Below are positions 6,307 through 14,256 of a stretch of 38,850 nt of DNA, piece after piece. Below the pieces are notes generated by a model that did not search any database, was not told the origin of the DNA, and saw only the letters and a program-made list of their open reading frames with translations. The stretch lies in NCBI GenBank assembly GCA_900553265.1, contig USDD01000011.1:1-38850 (forward strand), in the 5' to 3' direction. A program made the translations under genes and the position numbers. Within the stretch, counting starts at the first letter, position 1; each line of letters opens with the position of its first letter. Source of the stretch: an uncultured Eubacteriales bacterium (GTDB lineage: Bacteria; Bacillota; Clostridia; Christensenellales; Aristaeellaceae).

Positions 6307-8565
6307 ATGAACGCGAGACGATGGACGAAGGGGCTGTCGGTGCTGCTGGCGCTGATTCTGGCGGCGATTTCAGCGCTGCCGATGGGCGGCGCGCTGGCCG
6401 AGAGCGACGGCATGATCCGCGTGAAGCTCACCCGGCTGGGCGCGCCTTCGTCCATCGTCTTCGAGACAACCTGCGATTACTACGTCTACGGCCACCCGGA
6501 GATGCGCGTCTCGGCGGGACAGAAGGTGACGGTTTCGGCCTCCGACGGCACGGCGGTGGTGAAGGTCGGCTCCGCCAGCGCGAGCTTCGACGGCTCGGTG
6601 GCGCTGATGCGCAGCCGGTCGGGCAATTACGGTGCGAAATTCACCTCGCCCAGGCTCGGCAACATCTTCTGCGGCGATCTGCGCTTTCTCGTCTCCGGCT
6701 CGACGCTGACGACCATACTGAACATCTACATCGAGGATTACCTCTACGGCGTGGTGGGATACGAGATGTCGCCATCGTGGAACGCTCAGGCGCTGATGGC
6801 GCAGGCGGTGGCGGCGCGCAATTACGCCCTGCGCAAGAAGAGCGAGCGCGGGAATCAGGCGTGGCACGTGACGGACACCACGTCGGATCAGGTGTTCCGC
6901 GGGCGCAGCGCGTCGAAGAGCTACAACAGCGTGGTCAGCGCCGTGGACGCGTCCCGGGGCGTGGTGCTGACCTACGGCGGCGCGCTGGCGCGATGCTATT
7001 ACAGCGCGTCCAACGGAGGCCAGACCGAGTCGGCCAAAAACGCGTGGGGCGGTTCTCTGGCCTACAGCGTGGTCAAGGACGATCCTTACGATTATTCCGG
7101 CAACGGCACGGCCAAGTCCGCGTCCATCGCAAAGGACGGCTCCGGCATGAAGGCCGCGCTGACGCAGACGCTGCTTCAGGGCGCGCAGAAGGCGCTGGGC
7201 GGCGCGGAGGGTCTGACGCTGAAGCTCGAAGCCATCGAGAGCATCGCGCCGAAAAACCCGAAGAAGCCCGCGCCCAGCCGGCTGTATTCCGCACTGACCT
7301 TTACACTGCGCATTACGGCCGCCGACGCGTCGGGGCAGACGCGCACCGGCACGTTGGACGTGGACGTGCCCACCTACGGCGGCTTCGAGAGCTGGTACGG
7401 CCTGTCCATCAACTCGGCGGACAACGAGACGGTCTGGGTCACGGAGAGCGAGAAGTCGTTCACCGTCACCTTCCGCCGCAACGGCCACGGCGTGGGTCTG
7501 AGCCAGTGCGGCGCGCAGAACATGGCGAAGAATCACGGCAAAAACGCCGCGGAAATTCTGGAGTTCTATTATCCCGGAACGGCGCTGAAGAAACTGAGCC
7601 TGACGGACACGACGGCGGATCGCCGCCCGGAGGCCACGCCCGCGCCGACCCCGGACGTGTCCGAGGAGAAGCGCATCGGCTCGGCCATGGTGGGCGAGAA
7701 CGCGGCGCTGTATGCCGGCGCGAGCGCGGGCGCGGAGAAGCTGCTGTCCATTCGCGAGGGCGCGGTGGTAAAGGTCTACGCCGTGCGCGACGGCTGGGCG
7801 GCGGTCTGTGCCGAGGGCCGGACGGGCTTCATGCCGCTGTCGGCGTTCTCGATCTATCTCCCGGCGGGCTCGGCGGTGCGCGCGCTGCCCGAGGCGAGCT
7901 ACGCCCGGGCCGACGCGACGGCGGAGCTCTACGCCCTCGCGCTGGAGGGCGCGGCAAAGCGCGGCAAAATTTCAAAGGGCGAGATCGTGCAGGTCTGCGC
8001 CTACACCGAGGACTGGGCGGCGGTGACGACCCAGAGCGGCCTTGCGGGCTTCGTGAAGAAGGCGAAACTCACGCCCGTGGCCGCGGCTACGCCAGCACCG
8101 ACGGCTTCGCCCACGCCCACGCCCGCGTCGGACGTGGTGACGGTGAATGGAGAGAAGTACGTCTACGTCTCCGCGGCCTCGGCAAAGATGTATCGGAGCA
8201 ATTCCGAGTCCTCGCGCCGGCTCAGGACGCTGCCCTACGGCACGCGGGTGCGTCTGAGCGCCTACAACGCCGAATGGGCCTATGTGCGCGCCGGCTCGAC
8301 GAAGGGCTTTATTCGCCGCAGCCTGCTCACCGAGCGCTCGCCCGCGGCGAAGAGCGAAAAGGACGTCATTCAGGCCGAGTTCTATGCCCAGACCACGCGC
8401 AGGACGGCGGTCTACGCCTCGGCCTCGGAGAAGGCCGGCGTCAAGGGCACGCTGAAGAAGGGCCAGCGCCTGACGGTGTACGCCTACAACAGCGTCTTTG
8501 CCTACGTGGGCCTTGGCAGGAACCGGGGCTTCGTGCCGCTGAAGAATCTGAAAATCGTGAACTGA
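6307..8565 (+). CDS. Secreted SpoIID/LytB-domain protein with four SH3-like repeats
   Basis: A 752-residue protein with a signal peptide (about 1-33, MNARRWTKGLSVLLALIL, ending ALAES). A SpoIID domain spans roughly residues 100-430. The glutamate that is catalytic in SpoIID lytic transglycosylases is present in VVGYEMSP (Glu153), as is the late GHGVGLSQCGA motif. Four SH3-like wall-binding repeats follow, the third preceded by a Pro/Thr linker (TPAPTASPTPTP). SpoIID cuts glycan strands at stem-peptide-free sugars; here the SH3 array suggests wall remodelling outside the cell. GGAGG lies 7 bases ahead of ATG 6307; the frame is open from 6178 but homology and signal peptide begin at 6307. A 9-bp inverted repeat (6206-6214 with 6230-6238) lies in the leader. 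The peptidoglycan-binding gene follows after 11 bases. Confidence 0.88.
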   Translation: MNARRWTKGLSVLLALILAAISALPMGGALAESDGMIRVKLTRLGAPSSIVFETTCDYYVYGHPEMRVSAGQKVTVSASDGTAVVKVGSASASFDGSVALMRSRSGNYGAKFTSPRLGNIFCGDLRFLVSGSTLTTILNIYIEDYLYGVVGYEMSPSWNAQALMAQAVAARNYALRKKSERGNQAWHVTDTTSDQVFRGRSASKSYNSVVSAVDASRGVVLTYGGALARCYYSASNGGQTESAKNAWGGSLAYSVVKDDPYDYSGNGTAKSASIAKDGSGMKAALTQTLLQGAQKALGGAEGLTLKLEAIESIAPKNPKKPAPSRLYSALTFTLRITAADASGQTRTGTLDVDVPTYGGFESWYGLSINSADNETVWVTESEKSFTVTFRRNGHGVGLSQCGAQNMAKNHGKNAAEILEFYYPGTALKKLSLTDTTADRRPEATPAPTPDVSEEKRIGSAMVGENAALYAGASAGAEKLLSIREGAVVKVYAVRDGWAAVCAEGRTGFMPLSAFSIYLPAGSAVRALPEASYARADATAELYALALEGAAKRGKISKGEIVQVCAYTEDWAAVTTQSGLAGFVKKAKLTPVAAATPAPTASPTPTPASDVVTVNGEKYVYVSAASAKMYRSNSESSRRLRTLPYGTRVRLSAYNAEWAYVRAGSTKGFIRRSLLTERSPAAKSEKDVIQAEFYAQTTRRTAVYASASEKAGVKGTLKKGQRLTVYAYNSVFAYVGLGRNRGFVPLKNLKIVN

Positions 8566-8576
8566 GGGAGTCGAAA

Positions 8577-9980
8577 ATGAAACGAACCATCGGACGCTGG
8601 ACGTGCGCGCTGCTGGCGCTGAGCCTTTTCAGCCCGGCGCGCGCGGCGGAATGGGAGCCGGAGCGGATATTGCAGACCGAGCGGGCGCTGTACGCGCTGG
8701 GCTATCACGACAAGGACTGCGACACCCAGCTGGACGACGCGACGCGGCGCTCCATCGAGAGCTTCCAGATCGCCAACGATCTGCCCGTGACCGGCGAGCC
8801 GGACGACGCGACGTTCGAGCTGCTCCAGACCGGCGGCGTGACCTGCCACGACTATCTGGCCGCGCTGGCGCAGGAGTACGCCGACGCGCCCATCCTGCAG
8901 GCGGGCAGCTCCGGCGAGGCCGTGGCGCGCATCCAGCGCATCCTCCAGCAGGCGGGCTATTTCGACGGCGCGTGCGACGGCATGTTCGGCGAAACCACGC
9001 AGGCGGCGGTGCGGCTGTTCCAGCGGGCCAACGGACTGCCCACCACGGGCGCGGCGGATCGCTCGACCCAGCTGCGCCTGTGCGCCGGAGAACCCCGGAG
9101 CTGGCAGGACTTTCTGGACGCGACCATTTCCCGGGCCGGCGATTCGGGCGCGGGCGTGCGCGCCGTGCAGCGGCGGCTGGCGGAGCTGGGCTATTTCGCA
9201 GGCGAATGCACCGGCAGCTTCGGCGATCTGACCCGCCAGGCCGTGGCGCGGTTTCAGCAGAGCGAGGGCGTGGACGAGACCGGCGAGGCCGATGCGGACA
9301 CGCTGAGGCGGCTGTTCTCCGACGGCGCGGCGGCGCGGCGCGCGCCGGGCGCGCTGTACGTGGGCTGCTCCGGCGAGGAGACGGCGCTGCTCCAGCGGCG
9401 GCTGGCGGCGCTGGGCTATTATTCCGGCGCGGTCACGGGCAGCTTCGGCCGCAGAACCGAGCTGGCGGTGCGCCTGTTCCAGCGGGCCAACGGTCTGAAT
9501 GCCACCGGCGAGGCCGATGAAACCACCCGCGCGCGCATGGATGGCGAGGACTGCGCGGATTTTGAGGCCGCGAAGGAGATCCTGAGCGCGGCGCTGAGCC
9601 AGTGGGACGGCGCGGCGGAGGACGAGATCGGCGCGGCGGCGCTGCGCGTGCGCGGCACGTCCTTCGACGCGGGCGAGGAGGAGACGGCGGGCTTCACCTT
9701 TGTGCAGAGCGTCTGCGCCGCCGCGGGCCTGTTCCTGCCCGACGCGTCGGCGGTGCTGGATCGGCTGAGCGAGCCGGTGGAGGATCTGAAATCCCTGCGC
9801 CGGGGCGAGCTGCTGGCGCTGGACGTGGTGACCGCCGACGGCGAGGCCGTGCTGATGGCCGTGGCCGCCGGCGACGGCAGCGCCGTGTACGCCACCGCCG
9901 CCAGCGAATGGGTGCTGCAGAGCGACCTTCAGACCATGGGCGCGACGGCGGTGCACCGCTGGATGGGAGCCGCGCGATGA
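8577..9980 (+). CDS. Secreted peptidoglycan-binding protein, four PG_binding_1 repeats and a degenerate NlpC/P60-like tail
   Basis: A 467-residue protein with a short signal peptide (about 1-24, ending PARAAEW). Four peptidoglycan-binding repeats follow, each with the pattern LQRRL..LGYFxGxxxGxFGxxTxxAVRxFQ and then GLxxTGxAD, at roughly residues 28-85, 110-168, 187-245 and 258-320. The last 110 residues look like an NlpC/P60 domain (GFTFVQSVCAAAGLFLP, then LRRGELLAL), but the segment that should read DCSGFV has no Cys at the nucleophile position and the catalytic His region is not recognisable. A binding or scaffolding role is more likely than peptidase activity. GGGAG lies 6 bases before the ATG. 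The stop overlaps the next start by four bases (ATGA), implying coupled translation. Confidence 0.82.
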   Translation: MKRTIGRWTCALLALSLFSPARAAEWEPERILQTERALYALGYHDKDCDTQLDDATRRSIESFQIANDLPVTGEPDDATFELLQTGGVTCHDYLAALAQEYADAPILQAGSSGEAVARIQRILQQAGYFDGACDGMFGETTQAAVRLFQRANGLPTTGAADRSTQLRLCAGEPRSWQDFLDATISRAGDSGAGVRAVQRRLAELGYFAGECTGSFGDLTRQAVARFQQSEGVDETGEADADTLRRLFSDGAAARRAPGALYVGCSGEETALLQRRLAALGYYSGAVTGSFGRRTELAVRLFQRANGLNATGEADETTRARMDGEDCADFEAAKEILSAALSQWDGAAEDEIGAAALRVRGTSFDAGEEETAGFTFVQSVCAAAGLFLPDASAVLDRLSEPVEDLKSLRRGELLALDVVTADGEAVLMAVAAGDGSAVYATAASEWVLQSDLQTMGATAVHRWMGAAR

Positions 9981-11239
9981 GCGGGGAGATGGACGTTCGC
10001 AAAAATGCGGAGGAAGCGACGGCGGCAGCGCCGGAAATGTGTGAGGATGCGCCGAGTGGCAGCGCGTGGGGAAAAACGCCATGCGAAGGCATAGCGGCGG
10101 ACGAAGCGGCTTCGCGATCCGTGTGCGCGATGACTGCATCGCCGAAAACACGCGAAAATGCACCGGGCGGCGACGCACGGAGAAAAACGCCATGCGGCGG
10201 CACCACGGCGGACGAAACGGCTTCGCCATCCGCGCGCGCGATGGCTGCATCGCCGAAAACACGCGAAAATGCATCGGGCGGAAGCGCGAGGAAGGACTCC
10301 CCGCCGAGCCGCTCAGCGTCGCGCGAAGCGGCAGCCTTGCTGTCCATGCGTCCGGGAGAAACGGACGCCGCATCGTCGGAAGCGCGGCGGGATCTGTCAG
10401 GCGATCGCGCGGGAGAGGAATCTCTGGTGGAGCCTGCCGCTTCCTCTGCACAATTCGCCGAAGCCGCTGCCCCTGCCGCGCCGGAGGTTCTTCTTCGTCC
10501 GGGCGAGCGGCTGGACGATCTGCAATGGGGCGGGCTGAGGCTGATTCAGCGGCCGGATGCGTTTCGATTCGGGACGGATTCGGTGCTGCTGGCGGATTTC
10601 GCCGCGCCGAAGAGGACGGATCGCGCGGCGGATCTCGGCTGCGGCACGGGCGCGATCGCCACGCTGATGGCGGCGCACTGCCCCGGTTTGCAGGTGGACG
10701 CGGTGGAAATCCAGCCGGAAATCGCCGACATGGCCCGGCGCAGCGTGGCGCTGAACCATATGGAGGAGCAGATCTGCGTCCATGAGGGCGACCTTCGCGA
10801 CTGCTGGCGCGCGCTGGGCGCGCAGAGCCGGACGCTGGTTGTGTGCAATCCGCCCTATGGGCGCGACGGCAGCGCGCTGACCAGCCGCAGCGAGACCACG
10901 CGCATCGCGCGTCACGAGGGCGGGCTGTCGCCCGAGGAGCTCGCCCGGGCGGCGGCGCGGCTGCTGCGCAGCGGCGGGCGCTTCTGCGTGGTCTATCCCG
11001 CGCCGCGAATCTACGAGATGATGCGCGCCATGGACGACTGCCGCCTCGCGCCCAAGCGCATTCGGACGGTGCACGGCGTGGCGGGCCGCGCGCCGAAGCT
11101 GGTGCTGCTGGACGCGGTGAAGGACGGCGGAAGCCAGCTGCACTGGCTGGAGCCGCTGGTGCTTCGCGACGCGGACGGCGAATATACCGACGAATGGCGG
11201 AGAATTTACCGGGTGGGCGCGGAGCGGGGAAACGGCTGA
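9977..11239 (+). CDS. TrmN6-type tRNA1(Val) adenine-37 N6-methyltransferase with a long repetitive N-terminal extension
   Basis: A 420-residue frame. From about residue 170 it is a typical TrmN6/YfiC-like enzyme: GERLDDLQWGGLRLIQ, FRFGTDSVLLADF, the S-adenosylmethionine motif DLGCGTG (from Asp219) and the catalytic CNPPYG (Asn291-Tyr294). Family members are about 250 residues long and N6-methylate A37 in tRNA. The first 165 residues are unusual: low complexity and built on a 37-residue repeat (see 10030-10290). ATG 9977 overlaps the stop of the preceding gene. A second possible start is GTG 10427 (Val151), with GGGAGAGG 8 bases upstream, which would give a normal-sized enzyme. The last codons are duplicated downstream at 11300-11355. 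Confidence 0.82.
   Translation: MSGEMDVRKNAEEATAAAPEMCEDAPSGSAWGKTPCEGIAADEAASRSVCAMTASPKTRENAPGGDARRKTPCGGTTADETASPSARAMAASPKTRENASGGSARKDSPPSRSASREAAALLSMRPGETDAASSEARRDLSGDRAGEESLVEPAASSAQFAEAAAPAAPEVLLRPGERLDDLQWGGLRLIQRPDAFRFGTDSVLLADFAAPKRTDRAADLGCGTGAIATLMAAHCPGLQVDAVEIQPEIADMARRSVALNHMEEQICVHEGDLRDCWRALGAQSRTLVVCNPPYGRDGSALTSRSETTRIARHEGGLSPEELARAAARLLRSGGRFCVVYPAPRIYEMMRAMDDCRLAPKRIRTVHGVAGRAPKLVLLDAVKDGGSQLHWLEPLVLRDADGEYTDEWRRIYRVGAERGNG
10030..10290 (+). repeat. 111-bp tandem repeat inside the methyltransferase N-terminal extension
   Basis: Two good copies with a 111-base period are marked by GAAAAACGCC at 10071 and 10182, and by GCCGAAAACACGCGAAAATG at 10141 and 10252. A degenerate earlier piece starts near 10030. 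The period is exactly 37 codons, so the reading frame is kept. The encoded unit includes KTPC, ADE and SPKTREN. Confidence 0.85.
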
Positions 11240-11299
11240 AGTGCATCGCCGGACAGAGGCGCTCACCGAGGAATACCAATGATGGCCGCGCGGCGGATA

Positions 11300-11355
11300 C
11301 ACCGACGAATGGCGGAGAATCTGCCGGGTGAGCGCGGAGCGGGGAAACGGCTGAG
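11300..11355 (+). repeat. Partial duplication of the methyltransferase 3' end
   Basis: This 56-base stretch repeats 11185-11240 with about four differences at an offset of 115 bases. The source copy encodes the last 17 or so codons and stop of the methyltransferase. The second copy has no start codon of its own and lies in the spacer before the thiamine riboswitch. Nothing else is seen between 11241 and 11427. Confidence 0.85.
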
Positions 11356-11427
11356 GACGCTTGGGAAGAAGCGCAGGCGGAATTGCCCGCCGCCCGCGCA
11401 TTCCGTATAGAATTCACCGAAAAGTGC

Positions 11428-11456
11428 TTGACAGAATCGCCTTGGAGGAATACAAT
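11428..11456 (+). promoter_or_regulatory. Sigma-A-type promoter of the thiamine transporter
   Basis: TTGACA at 11428-11433, a 17-base spacer and TACAAT at 11451-11456, ending 8 bases ahead of the riboswitch. Confidence 0.85.
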
Positions 11457-11464
11457 AGGCTCAA

Positions 11465-11547
11465 CCGCTGGGGGCGCCGCAAGGCTGAGATGGGCATTGC
11501 CCGGTCCCTTGGAACCTGAAGTGGATAATCCCACCGGAGGGAAGCGG
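11465..11547 (+). promoter_or_regulatory. TPP (thiamine pyrophosphate) riboswitch
   Basis: The conserved cores are present: GCTGAGA at 11484-11490, then CCCTTGGAACCTGA, TGGATAAT and GGAGGGAAG. The outer P1 helix can form between CCGCT (11465-11469) and AGCGG (11543-11547). The terminator at 11577 follows. GCGGG in the 3' strand of P1 (11544-11548) can pair instead with CCCGC (11577-11581), the 5' arm of that terminator. TPP binding would therefore favour P1 and free the terminator, giving an OFF switch. The pairing logic is inferred by eye. Confidence 0.95.
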
Positions 11548-11576
11548 GCCGTGCGAATTCTCGGGCGGCTTCGTTT

Positions 11577-11612
11577 CCCGCATGCGCAAAAACGCGCCTG
11601 CGGGTTTCTTTT
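11577..11612 (+). terminator. Riboswitch-controlled intrinsic terminator
   Basis: Outer arms CCCGCA (11577-11582) and TGCGGG (11599-11604) with an inner GCGC/GCGC pairing and an A-rich loop, followed by TTTCTTTT. It lies between the riboswitch and the transporter start. Confidence 0.85.
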
Positions 11613-11640
11613 GCGGCAAAACGGAAGGGAGCTGTAACCC

Positions 11641-12501
11641 ATGAAGAACATCCTGAGAACCCTGATTTGCCTGCTGATCGCGCTGGTGCTGGCCGTCGCG
11701 CCGATGGCGCTGGCCGAGACCGTGCCCGAGACGACGGCGGCTGCCGACGAAGTGACGGCCACCGAGGCCCCCGCCGACGAAGCGGCCGCCACCGAAGCGC
11801 CCGCCGACGAGACTGCGGAGCCCGCCGAGGAAGAACCTGTCGAAGAAGAAGAGGAAACCGTGCTCCAGCAGATGCTGGGCAATCTGACCGGCATGCACTG
11901 GTACACGGCGGTGATCGTCGTGGTGCTGCTGGTGATGGGCATTATGCTGACCAAGAAGAGCCAGTGGACGACCCGCCGCCTGGCCTACGCCGCCATGTGC
12001 ATCGCCATCGCCTTCGTGCTCAGCTGCATCAAGCTGTTCCGCATGCCCCAGGGCGGCTCGGTGACCCCCGCCGCGATGCTGCCGCTGATTCTGTTCTGCA
12101 TGGCCTGCGGCCCGGTGCAGGGTCTGGCGGTGGGCTGCGCCTTCGGTCTGCTGCAGCTGATCGAGGATCCCTATGTCATCCATCCCATCCAGCTGATTCT
12201 GGACTATCCGGCGGCCTACGGCGCGATGTGCGTCGCCTGTCTGGCCAATCTGCTGCCGGAGAAGGCGAAGCGCTTCCGTCTGCCGCTGGGCGTGGCGCTG
12301 GGCTATGTGGCGCGCCTGGTGATGGCGGTGCTGTCGGGCGTGATCTTCTTTGCGGAGTATGCCGGCGACCAGAATGTGATTCTGTACTCGCTGGGCTATA
12401 ACGCGGCCTATCTCGCGCCGGAAATGGTCATCGCGGTGCTCATCTCCCTCATTCCCGGAATGGCTCGTCTGGTGGAGACCATCCGCGGAAAGAAGGCTTG
12501 A
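11641..12501 (+). CDS. thiT: ECF-type thiamine transporter S component, ThiT family, with a signal-like leader and acidic extension
   Basis: A 286-residue protein. Residues about 108-280 match ThiT, the substrate-binding membrane subunit of energy-coupling factor thiamine importers: GGSVTPAAMLPL, then LLQLIEDP and HPIQLILDYPAAYG, with about six hydrophobic helices. Known ThiT proteins have about 180-200 residues. Here a signal-like hydrophobic start (1-25, ending MALA), an acidic low-complexity stretch (26-75, repeating TEAPADE) and an extra membrane helix (86-103) come first. AAGGGAG lies upstream of the ATG. The TPP riboswitch ahead of the gene independently supports thiamine transport. The ATPase and EcfT parts are not in this window. 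Confidence 0.9.
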   Translation: MKNILRTLICLLIALVLAVAPMALAETVPETTAAADEVTATEAPADEAAATEAPADETAEPAEEEPVEEEEETVLQQMLGNLTGMHWYTAVIVVVLLVMGIMLTKKSQWTTRRLAYAAMCIAIAFVLSCIKLFRMPQGGSVTPAAMLPLILFCMACGPVQGLAVGCAFGLLQLIEDPYVIHPIQLILDYPAAYGAMCVACLANLLPEKAKRFRLPLGVALGYVARLVMAVLSGVIFFAEYAGDQNVILYSLGYNAAYLAPEMVIAVLISLIPGMARLVETIRGKKA

Positions 12502-12526
12502 AAAAGCCATTAGAATCCGTTATAAT
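12498..12526 (+). promoter_or_regulatory. Sigma-A-type promoter of the lysR gene
   Basis: TTGAAA at 12498-12503 overlaps the thiT stop codon. A 17-base spacer leads to a perfect TATAAT at 12521-12526. The next base begins the thiT terminator hairpin. Confidence 0.7.
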
Positions 12527-12555
12527 AAAAGCCGAAGCACATTGCTTCGGCTTTT
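12527..12555. terminator. Terminator of thiT, symmetrical
   Basis: A perfect 12-bp inverted repeat (AAAAGCCGAAGC with GCTTCGGCTTTT) around the 5-base loop ACATT. The A and T runs make it terminator-like in both directions. Confidence 0.85.
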
Positions 12556-12582
12556 GTCATGGATTCGGAAAGGAGAGAGCGT

Positions 12583-13485
12583 ATGGTTGACGTGAAGCTG
12601 CTGACGCTTCTGAAGGTCTACGAGCTGGGCAATTACACCCGCGCGGCGGAGAAGCTGTCGCTGACGCAGCCGGCGGTGAGCCAGCACATCAAGCAGATCG
12701 AGCGCGAACTGAACACGGTGATCTTCGACCGCACCGGCGGCAAAATCCGTCCCACGCCCGAGGGCAGGCTGGTGATTCAGTATGCCGAGCGCGTGGTTTC
12801 GCTCTATGAAAACCTTCAGCGGTCGCTTGAGGATCGCCAGCGCTCCATCGACCGGCTGCGCGTGGGCATCACCCACACGTCCGAGAGCAACCTCGTGACC
12901 GAGGTGCTGGCCCGGTATTCGGCCCAGTCGGACAATGTGAAGATCACCATTCAGACGGATACCATCAATAATCTTTATGAGATGCTCAAGACCTATAAGA
13001 TCGACATCGCCATTGTCGAGGGCGCGGTGCCCGATCCGTCCATCAATTCCATCATGCTGGACACCGACTTTCTGGTGCTGGCCGTGTCCAACAGCCACCC
13101 GCTGGCGAAGAAGAACATGGTCACCATCGACGAGCTGAAGAAGGAGAAGATGATCCTGCGCCTGCCCAGCTCCGGCACGCGCAATCTCTTCGCCGCCCAT
13201 CTGGAGAGCCGCAACATGTCGCTGGATGACTTCAACGTCACCCTCGAGGTGGACAACATCGCCACCATCAAGGACCTCATCCGGCGCAACTACGGCGTGT
13301 CCATTCTGGCGCGCAGCGCCTGCATGGACGAGCTGAAGAAGGGCAAGATCACCGTGCTGCCCATCGAAAACCTGAGCATGATCCGCGAGGTGAACATACT
13401 GTATCACCACTCCTTCAAGCACGCGGAGATATTGCAGGACATCGTGCGCATTTACAACGAGACCGCCAAGAGCATGCGGAGCTGA
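12583..13485 (+). CDS. LysR-family transcriptional regulator
   Basis: A 300-residue protein of standard LysR length. Residues 1-60 hold the winged helix-turn-helix (LLTLLKVYELGNYTRAAEKL, then LTQPAVSQHIKQIE). Residues about 90-295 form the periplasmic-binding-like effector domain (LRVGITHTSESN, DIAIVEGAVPD, LVLAVSNSHPLA). ATG 12583 is chosen because AAGGAGA lies 6 bases upstream; an in-frame ATG at 12559 would sit on the terminator hairpin and ahead of that ribosome site. LysR proteins usually act on a neighbouring gene; here surE follows after 9 bases and thiT lies upstream on the same strand, so the target is not obvious. The effector is unknown. Confidence 0.92.
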   Translation: MVDVKLLTLLKVYELGNYTRAAEKLSLTQPAVSQHIKQIERELNTVIFDRTGGKIRPTPEGRLVIQYAERVVSLYENLQRSLEDRQRSIDRLRVGITHTSESNLVTEVLARYSAQSDNVKITIQTDTINNLYEMLKTYKIDIAIVEGAVPDPSINSIMLDTDFLVLAVSNSHPLAKKNMVTIDELKKEKMILRLPSSGTRNLFAAHLESRNMSLDDFNVTLEVDNIATIKDLIRRNYGVSILARSACMDELKKGKITVLPIENLSMIREVNILYHHSFKHAEILQDIVRIYNETAKSMRS

Positions 13486-13494
13486 GGAGGAAAA

Positions 13495-14244
13495 ATGCAT
13501 ATTTTACTGGTCAACGACGACGGAATTCACGCGCCGGGCATTCGGACGCTGGCGCAGACCCTCGCTTCCCGCGGCCATCGCGTCAGCGTCTGCGCGCCCG
13601 ACCGGGAGCGCAGCGCCGCCAGCCATTCCATCACGCTGCGCGAGCCCGTCACGGCGCAGAGGGTCGACCTGCCCGGCGCGGAAACCGCCTATGCCGCCAG
13701 CGGAACGCCCGCGGACTGCGCGCGGCTGGGACTGTATCTCATCCCGGACGTGGAGCTGGTGATCTCGGGCATCAACAACGGCCCGAACCTCGGCGGCGCG
13801 TGCATCTATTCGGGCACTGTGGGCGCGGCCACCGAGGCGGCCATGTCCGGCGTTCCCGCGCTGGCGTCGTCGCTGTGCATCTTCAACAGCGAGGACTATT
13901 CCGGCGCGGCGGAGGTGACGGCGCGCGTGGCCGAATGGATGGTCGACCATCCGCTGCGCCGGGGCGAAATCTACAACCTGAACGTGCCGCCGCTGCCCTA
14001 TGGCGAGCTGCGCGGCGTGCGGGCGGCGGTGAGCGCGCCGAACTTTCTGGATTCGGCGGTCTATCGCGAGGTGGAAACCGAGGACGGCGTGGTCTATCGC
14101 TACGCCCTCGGCGAAAATGTGCCCATTGAGGATCCCAACTGCGATCAGCTGCTGATGGAGGCAGGCTACGCCACGCTGACCAGGCTGACGTGGGATCTGC
14201 GCGCCGACGCGGAGGATCCCGACGTGAGCGCGCTGATTCTCTGA
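13495..14244 (+). CDS. surE: 5'/3'-nucleotidase SurE
   Basis: A 249-residue protein of normal family length. It removes phosphate from nucleoside 5'- and 3'-monophosphates in the cytoplasm and has been linked to stationary-phase survival. Metal-binding residues are visible: Asp8-Asp9 in LLVNDDG, Ser40 in RERSAASHS and Asn94 in SGINNGPN. The SurE signatures NLGGACIYSGTVGAA and YNLNVPPLP are also present. AGGAGG precedes the ATG. It lies between the LysR gene and a CYTH-domain gene with gaps of 9 and 12 bases, so the regulator, surE, CYTH and probably the pyrophosphatase form one phosphate/nucleotide-hydrolysis operon. Confidence 0.96.
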   Translation: MHILLVNDDGIHAPGIRTLAQTLASRGHRVSVCAPDRERSAASHSITLREPVTAQRVDLPGAETAYAASGTPADCARLGLYLIPDVELVISGINNGPNLGGACIYSGTVGAATEAAMSGVPALASSLCIFNSEDYSGAAEVTARVAEWMVDHPLRRGEIYNLNVPPLPYGELRGVRAAVSAPNFLDSAVYREVETEDGVVYRYALGENVPIEDPNCDQLLMEAGYATLTRLTWDLRADAEDPDVSALIL

Positions 14245-14256
14245 CGGAGGCAAAGC

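Noticed and set aside
8502..11954. Very long reverse-strand open frame (about 1150 codons)
   Set aside because: It runs across several well-supported forward genes and the riboswitch, shows no recognisable domain, and has a composition typical of antisense translation.
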